Below, piece after piece: positions 17,717 to 24,422 of a stretch of 64,000 nt of DNA. The notes below the pieces were generated by a model. It was not told the origin of the DNA. It saw nothing but the letters and a program-made list of their open reading frames with translations, and did no database searches. The translations under genes and the position numbers were made by a program. The DNA comes from a virus: positions 1 through 64,000 of IMG/VR virus record IMGVR_UViG_3300028883_000048. One strand, written 5' to 3'. Position 1 is the first letter of the stretch, and each line of letters opens with the position of its first letter.

Positions 17717-17954
17717 GTGATATTTTAAATTATTTTATAATATTTTATTAATATATCGTCAAGTCCAGAGCAAGACTTTAGCGATATTTCGATTTTTCGC
17801 TAAGTTTTTTAGGTTGTTAAAATGTTGTCGGTTAATGAGTTGGGTGTCGGTTATCGATTTTTCACAATTTATTTACGATTCCCGAATTATATATATACGC
17901 TATTTCATTATAATAATAAAGAATGTTATAATACAGGGCATAACTCACAATAAT
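17717..17954. other. Intergenic region after the integrase gene; candidate attP
   Basis: No coding frame. It contains a direct repeat TGTCGGTTA (17826-17834 and 17845-17853, start-to-start 19 bases), a second direct repeat CGATTTTTC (17791-17798 with preceding C, and 17855-17863) and an imperfect inverted repeat around TAGCGA/TCGCTA near 17779-17800. Large serine recombinases usually have attP next to their gene, so this is the best place to look. The exact crossover cannot be set from sequence alone. Confidence 0.4.
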
Positions 17955-19448
17955 TCAATGCCTTAACTCTCGCGCTCTAACGGCGTGTACGCCCCTTGGT
18001 GGCAGATTGAACTCGACCTCGGTTTTTGGCAAATATCTATAATCAATTATTATCATTCTGCTATATATAATTATTTTTTTGATAGCTGTCATGTAGTATT
18101 TTGTTCTAATGTCATCTGGCACATCTAACGAAAAATCCTGAAACCTGTCGATCAGCTCATCAACATCAAGAATCAGGCTGTCTGATCTAATATCCCTTTG
18201 CTGTAGCTCGTCGATCTCTGTTTTTATTTTGTCGATGTTTCGCTTACAGTCATTGAGATCAACTACCCCTGCTTGAATCGCGTCGACCAGATTATTTTTT
18301 TGTTTTATCAATTCCTGTAATCTTAACCGATCGCCTGTCAGATCGGTCTTATTATATTCTCTGATCTTCGCATCGAGTAATCTCTTTAGCTTCTTTTTGT
18401 CCCCAGTCTGGCTCCTGATGTTATTATCGATCGCCTGATTTATCAACCATTGAGGTCTGCTCGATGATCTCGGGCAAGCCCGCTTACCATTACGGAAAGC
18501 ATTATAACACCTATAACCGAGATATCTATGGGGGTAACCATGACTCCCCCCAGCGCTCATGGCGATAATTCGGCTCCCACAATATCCGCAAATCATCATC
18601 GGAGCTAAAAGGGATTTTTGCCTCGGTCGATGTACTCTTGTTTTATAGGATTCAAGTCGATTTTGCAGGTCAAAAAATTCATCCTCTGATATTATTGGCT
18701 CATCGATCTGAACGCATTTTATGTACTGTCCATCAATATTTATAAGGCCCGCGTATAGCGGGCGTCTGAGCATCAAGCTCACCTGATAACCATATATGTC
18801 AATTCCCGCCCCCCTGAGCATCGAACCAACAGTAATATAATCATGGTCGAAGCCAGCGACAAAGACCCGGCGAACAATATCAGCATCCTTGCCTTGAATG
18901 ATCTTATTTCTCTTTTTGCCCCCCGGGGTAAGAATATAATGATTGCGATCGTATTGATAACCGATCGGCAATCTGCCATGAATATAGCCCTGTTGCAACC
19001 TGATTTTCCTGCCCTCGCTACACAAATCCTTAATATATCTTCTCTGATGCTCTGATATAACCCCTTTGATCTGAGCAAACATCTGACCATCTCGGCTTGA
19101 GAGATCAAGCTCACCATATTTTGTTATTACCTTTATATTATGATCTTCTAATCGAGGGAATATCCTGCCAGTCAGGTCTTTTACCGATCGGGATAACCGA
19201 TCTTGATCATAGACAAATAATGATGACCCGTCGACCTCACCTGTATCAACCTGAGCTAATAGAGCTATGAGCTGAGGTCTGGCCGTGATGTTCTCTGCTG
19301 ACAGCCCGGGTTCTCTATAGAGATCGATAGCCGATTTATGGGCTCCGGCCTGTTTACATTGGGCGAGTGCCCATTTCTCTTGTTTTTCGAGAGATGTATT
19401 TTTGATCTGATCTGGTGTGCTGACTCTTATGTATATCAGATATCTCAT
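17955..19448 (-). CDS. int: Large serine recombinase (phage integrase)
   Basis: 497 residues. The resolvase domain starts at the N-terminus (YIRVSTPDQ, catalytic Ser10) with YREPGLSAENITARPQL and YDQDRLSRS holding the conserved arginines. The recombinase domain follows (about residues 150-260), then a zinc-ribbon (MICGYCGSRII ... CPRSSS, about residues 288-335) and a long helical coiled-coil region (about 345-420) typical of large serine integrases. It should integrate phage DNA into the host chromosome at attB. It is on the - strand, downstream of the OB-fold gene and away from the repressor. Confidence 0.95.
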   Translation of the reverse strand: MRYLIYIRVSTPDQIKNTSLEKQEKWALAQCKQAGAHKSAIDLYREPGLSAENITARPQLIALLAQVDTGEVDGSSLFVYDQDRLSRSVKDLTGRIFPRLEDHNIKVITKYGELDLSSRDGQMFAQIKGVISEHQRRYIKDLCSEGRKIRLQQGYIHGRLPIGYQYDRNHYILTPGGKKRNKIIQGKDADIVRRVFVAGFDHDYITVGSMLRGAGIDIYGYQVSLMLRRPLYAGLINIDGQYIKCVQIDEPIISEDEFFDLQNRLESYKTRVHRPRQKSLLAPMMICGYCGSRIIAMSAGGSHGYPHRYLGYRCYNAFRNGKRACPRSSSRPQWLINQAIDNNIRSQTGDKKKLKRLLDAKIREYNKTDLTGDRLRLQELIKQKNNLVDAIQAGVVDLNDCKRNIDKIKTEIDELQQRDIRSDSLILDVDELIDRFQDFSLDVPDDIRTKYYMTAIKKIIIYSRMIIIDYRYLPKTEVEFNLPPRGVHAVRARELRH

Positions 19449-19653
19449 TGACGGTATCTCCTACGAGGGTATCTATCAGCTTAAACAACGTGATATATAA
19501 TACCCGATCGCGCAGACGCTTGTTTTCCGGTGACCCATCGCTCTCGATAAACTTCTCCGGTTCCCGATTGCGAAGCCGGAGTAATTCAACGAGTGCGCCC
19601 AATAATGTCAGTCCGTCACTTTGACAAAGAATCTGCAAAATAACAATCCTCAA
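19354..19653 (-). CDS. Possible small protein overlapping the integrase start
   Basis: An open frame of up to 99 residues that covers the 167-base gap between the OB-fold gene and the integrase and then overlaps the integrase by 95 bases. The ATG at 19653 lies inside the upstream gene and has no good ribosome site. The sequence (LLGALVELLRLRNREPEKFI, KRLRDRVLYITLFKLIDTLV) looks helical and plausible. It may be a small regulator or just the untranslated leader of int. Confidence 0.25.
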   Translation of the reverse strand: MRIVILQILCQSDGLTLLGALVELLRLRNREPEKFIESDGSPENKRLRDRVLYITLFKLIDTLVGDTVNEISDIHKSQHTRSDQKYISRKTREMGTRPM

Positions 19654-20074
19654 AATAGATCGTACTGCCGATTAACCCATGACATTCACCTATTAGGGTA
19701 ACCCGGGAACAGGGAGATAACTTAGCGAGCCGATCTCTGGCAGAACCATCGAATTCACATTTTATGCGCGGAGCCGTTTGAAGTATGATATAATACTCAG
19801 CACTGCTCAGCGCCTTGGTGACAACATCGGCCTTGCCTATCTTATATATTTCTCCGGTGATCTCAATGATCTTGTCTTTATAGTCAGCCTCAGCCCGCAC
19901 AACATTGTTATCAAAATGCTCTGCTAATAGATTGGCATTAATAGAAAGCTCTGTCTTTGGTATTATTTTTGGCGGTTTTTCATCTGTTGCCAATATAGCG
20001 ATCGCCATCAAGCCCATAAACATTAGCGCCAATACCATCGCTGAGATTTTTAATACATTTCCGATCAACCTCAT
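19616..20074 (-). CDS. Membrane-anchored OB-fold (tRNA_anti-like) protein
   Basis: 152 residues. Residues 8-29 are a hydrophobic signal or anchor (VLKISAMVLALMFMGLMAIAIL). The rest follows the tRNA_anti-like OB-fold pattern: ANLLAEHFDNNVVRAEADYKDKIIEITGEI, then a strand IILQ..PRIKCEF, RVTLIGECHG and a final Cys-containing strand (YFEDCYF). Such proteins lie in or outside the inner membrane and bind ligands not established. Position beside the integrase and repressor suggests expression from the prophage, for example as a lysogenic-conversion or exclusion factor. It overlaps the upstream gene by 95 bases, which is unusually long. Confidence 0.6.
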   Translation of the reverse strand: MRLIGNVLKISAMVLALMFMGLMAIAILATDEKPPKIIPKTELSINANLLAEHFDNNVVRAEADYKDKIIEITGEIYKIGKADVVTKALSSAEYYIILQTAPRIKCEFDGSARDRLAKLSPCSRVTLIGECHGLIGSTIYFEDCYFADSLSK

Positions 20075-20453
20075 TTATACTCACAATCGAACAGCGTTTA
20101 TTATCAATTCTTATCGGTTTTATACCCAGAGTCAAAGACCTACCGTCATTATGGTGCACCTCGAGTATATACGGATCACTCTGTATCATTTTCGGTATTG
20201 TCTCTAACTGACTCTTTGTATCTATAAACTCAAAGCCATGTCGACCGACAAGACATTTATTTTTTATAATATCATTCGCCGGTGATGTGGCTGAGACTAT
20301 CCAACCATTTCTACATAATAATAGTGCCTGATCTTCAAGACCAGCAAAATAAGTTTTGAGCTGTTTCATCATTTTGGCGTTTGGCTTTCCTTTTTTTAAC
20401 CTACTAATTATTTCTAACCACCCTGTAATCAGATCAAAATCATCTATGGTCAT
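19980..20453 (-). CDS. Possible PAS-like sensory or regulatory protein
   Basis: 157 residues. The part LEDQALLLCRNGWIVSATSPANDIIKN resembles the start of a PAS domain, followed by GFEFIDTKSQLETIPKM and a strand pair (ILEVHHNDGRSLTLGIKPI). No kinase or DNA-binding domain is attached. Start at 20453 follows AAAGGAG with a 12-base gap. The C-terminal 30 residues overlap the OB-fold gene's membrane anchor, so one of the two ends may be a frame artefact. Confidence 0.45.
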   Translation of the reverse strand: MTIDDFDLITGWLEIISRLKKGKPNAKMMKQLKTYFAGLEDQALLLCRNGWIVSATSPANDIIKNKCLVGRHGFEFIDTKSQLETIPKMIQSDPYILEVHHNDGRSLTLGIKPIRIDNKRCSIVSINEVDRKCIKNLSDGIGANVYGLDGDRYIGNR

Positions 20454-20502
20454 TCCGTGATGCTACTCCTTTAAAGATGAGTGCTACTAATCCTAATTTA
20501 CT

Positions 20503-20943
20503 TTAATCATTTTTAAACAACTCACTATAATCTCTAATTAGCTCATATATTTTCTTCTTCCTTTCTGGCTTCATGTCTGCCGTTAACTCGCGTATTTTCT
20601 TATCGAGTTCATTCTCGTTGTTTGTCGTCGAGTCTATGATTTCCCGAAATCTGCTCATAAATTTCGTTAATTCGGCTCTGTCGACTGCCTGAGATATTCC
20701 GGTGATATAATAATCCAGACTATCGGGAAGAACTCGAGCCAATACAACCCATGTCTCAATCGATGGCGATGTTCCACCAGATAATATTTTCCGGAGCCCT
20801 ACCAAAGATATATCAAAGCCGTTCCCCCCGGCCTCTAACATCGCCTGTCGTAGCGCGACATCGGTATCGTAACCCCCTTTGAGCTTGCCCTGTCTAAGAC
20901 GATCAGCAACCTCTTGTCGTAGTTTGCTGTTTTGTTTTGGCAC
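20503..20943 (-). CDS. Phage repressor (CI-like, helix-turn-helix)
   Basis: 146 residues, GTG start at 20943 fixed by AGGAGG 9 bases upstream. The N-terminal part fits a lambda-repressor-like HTH (FDISLVGLRKILSGGTSPSIETWVVLARVL: recognition helix near SPSIETW). The C-terminal part is a helical, charged region (DKKIRELTADMKPERKKKIYELI), probably for oligomerisation; no LexA-type protease domain is present. It is divergent from the 21175 HTH gene and flanks a perfect operator-like dyad, the usual arrangement of a lysis-lysogeny switch. Confidence 0.75.
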   Translation of the reverse strand: MPKQNSKLRQEVADRLRQGKLKGGYDTDVALRQAMLEAGGNGFDISLVGLRKILSGGTSPSIETWVVLARVLPDSLDYYITGISQAVDRAELTKFMSRFREIIDSTTNNENELDKKIRELTADMKPERKKKIYELIRDYSELFKND

Positions 20944-20966
20944 GTCGTTTTACCTCCTAAGACATC

Positions 20967-20995
20967 ATATATCGACAACTGTTTATTTCTGTCAA
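20967..20995 (-). promoter_or_regulatory. Promoter of the repressor gene
   Basis: On the - strand TTGACA (20995-20990), 17-base spacer, ATATAT (20972-20967), then a short leader with AGGAGG and the GTG start at 20943. The -35 is a perfect match. Confidence 0.75.
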
Positions 20996-21020
20996 GGGAA
21001 TTTTTATAAAATATAAAATA

Positions 21021-21035
21021 ATACCATTATGGTAT
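21021..21035. promoter_or_regulatory. Operator-like perfect dyad in the switch region
   Basis: ATACCATTATGGTAT: two 7-base arms with perfect twofold symmetry around one central base. It lies between the repressor promoter and the + strand early promoter region, where a CI or Cro-type dimer would bind. Confidence 0.75.
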
Positions 21036-21076
21036 AGATTTTTATCTGTCGGGGTAACTTGTTGTTATATAATAAT

Positions 21077-21139
21077 ATTATAAAATAATTAGAATTTTTC
21101 CTTGACAAGGTTATAATATTTTATAATTTGACGATATAA
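21077..21139 (+). promoter_or_regulatory. AT-rich early promoter and repeat region
   Basis: Contains TTGACA (21101-21106) and three TATAAT-like hexamers (21111, 21121, 21134). None has the ideal 17-base spacing from that -35, the closest being 14, so the exact promoter is uncertain. TTATAAAATA-type half repeats occur at 21004-21013, 21077-21086 and, inverted, in TTATAATATTTTATAA (21110-21125). It should drive the early operon starting at 21175. Confidence 0.55.
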
Positions 21140-21174
21140 TTTAATAGCAGAGAATAATGACCTGATATGGAATT

Positions 21175-21534
21175 ATGACAGAAAATAACAAAATATTAGT
21201 TGATTGTAATAAAATCCGATTACTTTGGGATATATGCGAATTGTCCACCAGACGGGTGGCCTCGGCCTGTGAGTGTAGCAATGTCTATGCGTGGCAGATA
21301 TATAGAGGGAAGCGCAACGAGGTTACCAAAAAGTTTATCAGAATGTTCTCTGATTTTATTAAAACCGAAATCCAAAAGGTGCTGTCACCAGCAACCTTTT
21401 TATATCATTTAGATCAATCCTCCTTGTCGTCGAGCGCCAAGGACTCCATGAACGGCGCCCGGTCAGAATCCAGCCGGGCGCCTACTTGTATTTGTAAGGG
21501 CAGTTATAGTTATGAAGAATGTCAAAATAAATGA
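21175..21534 (+). CDS. Cro-like / early regulator with helix-turn-helix
   Basis: 119 residues. Residues about 8-60 (KIRLLWDICELSTRRVASACECSNVYAWQIYRGKRNEVT) have the spacing of an XRE-type HTH with the recognition helix near ECSNVYAWQIY. The C-terminal half is Ser-rich and poorly ordered and the DNA there holds a strong hairpin (21454-21482). It is the first + strand gene opposite the repressor, as Cro is in lambda. Ribosome site is weak (GGAATT). The C-terminal end may differ from the frame shown. Confidence 0.6.
   Translation: MTENNKILVDCNKIRLLWDICELSTRRVASACECSNVYAWQIYRGKRNEVTKKFIRMFSDFIKTEIQKVLSPATFLYHLDQSSLSSSAKDSMNGARSESSRAPTCICKGSYSYEECQNK
21454..21482 (+). other. Strong GC hairpin in the first early gene
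   Basis: GGCGCCCGG pairs perfectly with CCGGGCGCC around an 11-base loop. It lies inside the 3' part of the 21175 gene and has no T-run after it. It could be an attenuation, nut-like or RNA-processing element. Confidence 0.6.
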
Positions 21535-21706
21535 TATATCCTGCCATGAAGATTGTGTGGCAGAGTTTTTGTTTTCTCTCGCATTACATGAACATCAAAA
21601 AAACCATACTCAGACAGACAGAAGGGAGGTGTCCACCGGACTAAGAAAACACAAACTTGAAACTGTTGATAGACATAAGCCAATATGTAGAAAGGCCAGC
21701 GTGTAG
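21512..21706 (+). CDS. Hypothetical small early protein (64 aa)
   Basis: Overlaps the 21175 gene by 23 bases. A charged protein rich in His, Cys and Arg (ISCHEDCVAEFLF, HEHQKNHTQTD, HKPICRKASV), which might bind a metal. Its stop lies inside the following hairpin. No family recognised, and the ribosome site (AAGGGCAG) is moderate. Confidence 0.4.
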   Translation: MKNVKINDISCHEDCVAEFLFSLALHEHQKNHTQTDRREVSTGLRKHKLETVDRHKPICRKASV

Positions 21707-21733
21707 GAATCGGTTTCTCGCGCTGGCTTTCTC
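21691..21733 (+). terminator. Possible early attenuator/terminator hairpin
   Basis: GCCAGCG (21695-21701) pairs with CGCTGGC (21721-21727), extended by AAA with TTT, and followed by TTTCTCT. It is an intrinsic-terminator-like structure between the regulatory and recombination genes. Because the operon continues downstream, read-through or antitermination would be needed. Confidence 0.5.
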
Positions 21734-21754
21734 TATTGGCAAAAGGAGATCAGA

Positions 21755-21979
21755 ATGTATGACCATCACGCAATTAATCAGATTAGACAGAGATCAGCAG
21801 ACAGGCTCAAGCTCTATCACGAGATAAAGGCCGAGGGCTTAGAGCCCCGGACTTGTGCCAGATGTTTAAGATCAACCTGCTGGCCTGACCCCTACCGAGA
21901 CAAAAACGCCATTAGCAATTTAGGGAACGAGATTTGTTCTCTATGCGCCCAAGAAGTAACGCAGGAGGTTCATGGATGA
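21755..21979 (+). CDS. Small zinc-finger early protein
   Basis: 74 residues with Cys pairs TCARC (C..C) and CSLC plus STCWP, the spacing of a small zinc-binding knuckle. N-terminal half is a basic helix (INQIRQRSADRLKLYHEIK). Ribosome site AAAAGGAGATCAGA is excellent. Function unknown; possible nucleic-acid or polymerase binding. Confidence 0.6.
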   Translation: MYDHHAINQIRQRSADRLKLYHEIKAEGLEPRTCARCLRSTCWPDPYRDKNAISNLGNEICSLCAQEVTQEVHG

Positions 21980-22212
21980 GATTAAATATTTTTAATTTGG
22001 TCATAATGACCAAACGTGAATACAGACGACACAGGGCTATGTTACAAAAAGAGGCTGTTGAGGAATTTGCTAATATAATTAAGGAAGCTCAACAACCAAA
22101 GCCCACCAGAGAGGTCAAACTGGTTAATATGCCTTTCGCTGATGATGTCAAACGTGATCAGGAGGTCAGACATAGTTTGGCCCATACCTACAACTCTGGC
22201 AAAGCCAATTAG
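21976..22212 (+). CDS. Hypothetical basic helical protein (78 aa)
   Basis: Start at 21976 follows AGGAGG and overlaps the previous stop (ATGA). A second in-frame ATG is at 22009 (MTKREYRRHRAML). The product is mostly a charged helix (KREYRRHRAMLQKEAVEEFANIIKEAQ), perhaps binding DNA or RNA. Not recognised. It comes just before the recombination genes. Confidence 0.5.
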   Translation: MRLNIFNLVIMTKREYRRHRAMLQKEAVEEFANIIKEAQQPKPTREVKLVNMPFADDVKRDQEVRHSLAHTYNSGKAN

Positions 22213-22225
22213 GAGGTTTGAGAAC

Positions 22226-23239
22226 ATGACAAAAGACAGATCAATATTAGATAAGTTGCCCGATCGGGTGACTCATCGAGATTTACAAAAACCCGAAATC
22301 AAAGAGCAGGTTAATAGCCTGCTCTCATCGGGTCATTTTAATATCGCGGCACCTGCCAGATATATCAATCAGATACCCGAGGACATTGAACTCGTTTTTC
22401 TCTACACACAACTAAGCATCGAAAACAAAGATTATTATCCGTTGGAATCATATTATAAGGAAGGTAATAGCTGGAAAAAAACTCTACAAGGTTATTGCCT
22501 CACCTTTAATGGTCTTAATCAATTATCACAGCTCGCCGGGTTAGTGATGAGGATTAACGAGATACCGGGTTCTATTGCTCGCGATAAGGACAATCGATTG
22601 ATTGAAATCGGCTATGAGGTAGAGGCCGCGGTTTTAGGTTATGATGGGACGGCTCGTAACTGTCCTGACCAGAAGTGGTTTGATTTTGCCGAGATGGAAT
22701 ATCAGGCCAATCAGATCAATAAAGAGGCCGATCGACTTAAGGCCTATAATCGCATAAATAAAATACGTGAGCACTCGAGAACCAGAGCTCTCTCAGGGGC
22801 AAAAGCTCGAGTTATAAGGCGAGTCCTGTGTATTCCTATTATCATGCAACCCAAAGACCTTGACAAGCTATGGGTTGTGATTAAAGCGATACCTCGAAAT
22901 ATAGTTAATCTCAATGATCAGATATTACTCTCTAAGGCCAGTAACGCTCAGCGTTTATTGACCGGAAACCCAATCGAGACAGCTCAACCCACCGAGGCCG
23001 AGATCATCGAACCACAACCGACACCAAAGCCAGAGCCTCAGCCTATTCCCGAGAAGCCGAAAGTTGATGATGATATTGATGACCAGCTTAGGGCTCTCAT
23101 GGCCGATACTGGCTATCAACCTAAAACACCGATCGATAGGATGACCGGGCAACGCAAGCTGGAATTCAGGGATTTTTTAATTGACCTGAAAAAATCACAG
23201 ACAGATCAGGGAGGTCAAGATGCAAAACAATCCGCTTAA
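22226..23239 (+). CDS. Putative single-strand annealing recombinase (RecT/Rad52-like)
   Basis: 337 residues from the ATG at 22226 behind AGGAGGTTTGAGAAC. The pattern LNQLSQLAGLVMRINE near residue 110, a strand-turn region with GYEVEAAVLGYDGT, and the Arg/Lys-rich helix RTRALSGAKARVIRRVLCI (about residue 185) are like phage annealing proteins, whose core ends in a helix of this type. The C-terminus is a Pro/Glu-rich linker and a short helical tail. It stands just before SbcD and SbcC genes, matching phage recombination modules where an SSAP works with an exonuclease. The family call is by pattern and context. Confidence 0.5.
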   Translation: MTKDRSILDKLPDRVTHRDLQKPEIKEQVNSLLSSGHFNIAAPARYINQIPEDIELVFLYTQLSIENKDYYPLESYYKEGNSWKKTLQGYCLTFNGLNQLSQLAGLVMRINEIPGSIARDKDNRLIEIGYEVEAAVLGYDGTARNCPDQKWFDFAEMEYQANQINKEADRLKAYNRINKIREHSRTRALSGAKARVIRRVLCIPIIMQPKDLDKLWVVIKAIPRNIVNLNDQILLSKASNAQRLLTGNPIETAQPTEAEIIEPQPTPKPEPQPIPEKPKVDDDIDDQLRALMADTGYQPKTPIDRMTGQRKLEFRDFLIDLKKSQTDQGGQDAKQSA

Positions 23240-24422
23240 AATAATAACCTTTTCTGATCTTCATGCTCGACGTGATAATCTGTTCAAGGTCGAGCGAGTG
23301 CTCGATAGTATAATAAATAACGCAAAATCATTACAGCCTGATATGATCTTGTTCGCTGGTGATCTTTCAGATGGAGAAGTAATTGTCAATGCCAGTTCAC
23401 CATTATATATTCTAATTGATAAAATTGTCGAACTGAGCCAGATAAGCCCGGTCTACCTTTTACAGGGAACGCCCTCGCACGATCGACCGGGCTTTCTGGA
23501 TATTTTTAAATTACTACCTCAATCCGGGAAGACAATTCATATTCTTGACCGGCTTGGTCATATTGTTAATGTCGAATTAGGTGACTACTTGGTTCAGATA
23601 TTTGGCGTACCGGGATTAACGAAATCAAACCTGATACAGGAGGCGACTGCCCGGGGCTTAAGGCTCTCGACCGAGGAAACAAATCAGGTTTGCGCTGATC
23701 TCTTAAAAGAAACCCTATTACTCAATCAGATTGCCCATCACGAGGCTATTAGAGAAAATTCGAATGTTATAAATATTCTCTTGGGTCATTTTTCTGTTGG
23801 CGGTTGTAGGTTGTCAACTGGACAATCTCTTTTGGGCGGTGATATCTCAATACCGCTTTCTGATCTCCTAATGGCCGAGGCAGACCTATACTGTCTCGGC
23901 CATATTCATGAACCCCAATATTTGGCTAAAAACGTATATTATAATGGTTCATGCTTTCCATGTAATTGGGGTGAGGTTGGTCGGAAGAGTGCCTATTATA
24001 TCGAGATGCTACCCGGGGAGATCAGGCTCATGAAAGAACTTGATCTGCCATATCCACCGATGCTCGACCTGCCTATAACTATCCACGATAATGGAAAGGT
24101 CGATGTCACCTATACAGAAGCAATAACAGGTTTTGTAGGAGAAGTTAGGGTTAAAGCCACCTGTCAACCTGAGATCAGCTCAGTTATCGACAAGACGTGG
24201 ATAGAATCGTTTTTAAAGGATATCGATGTCAATCCCATTACTTTAAAGATCGAAAAGCTGGTTGAGACCCCCTATCGGGCTCGCTGTGAAACAATATCAA
24301 AACTCAAGACCAATACCGACAAGCTAAGGGCTTGGGGTCAAGTATATGAAAGAGATATCCCCTATACGGTTATAAAACGGCTTGAAGAATTTGAGGAAAC
24401 AGGAGGCGGTCATGCGTCTTAA
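23220..24422 (+). CDS. sbcD: SbcD/Mre11-like DNA nuclease
   Basis: 400 residues. All metallophosphatase motifs are visible: FSDLHARRDN near residue 12, FAGDLSDGE (about 45), GTPSHDR (replacing the usual GNHD, about 84), LGHFSVGG (about 190) and GHIHEPQ (about 228). With the SbcC partner encoded next it makes a nuclease that processes DNA ends and hairpins. It overlaps the preceding gene by 20 bases and the SbcC start by 11 bases, so the set is co-translated. Mre11's GNHD Asn is not kept (TPSHD), which may affect activity. Confidence 0.88.
   Translation: MQNNPLKIITFSDLHARRDNLFKVERVLDSIINNAKSLQPDMILFAGDLSDGEVIVNASSPLYILIDKIVELSQISPVYLLQGTPSHDRPGFLDIFKLLPQSGKTIHILDRLGHIVNVELGDYLVQIFGVPGLTKSNLIQEATARGLRLSTEETNQVCADLLKETLLLNQIAHHEAIRENSNVINILLGHFSVGGCRLSTGQSLLGGDISIPLSDLLMAEADLYCLGHIHEPQYLAKNVYYNGSCFPCNWGEVGRKSAYYIEMLPGEIRLMKELDLPYPPMLDLPITIHDNGKVDVTYTEAITGFVGEVRVKATCQPEISSVIDKTWIESFLKDIDVNPITLKIEKLVETPYRARCETISKLKTNTDKLRAWGQVYERDIPYTVIKRLEEFEETGGGHAS

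Noticed and set aside
17900-17945. + strand promoter with TATAAT near 17931
   Set aside because: No acceptable -35 at 16-18 bases and no + strand gene downstream.
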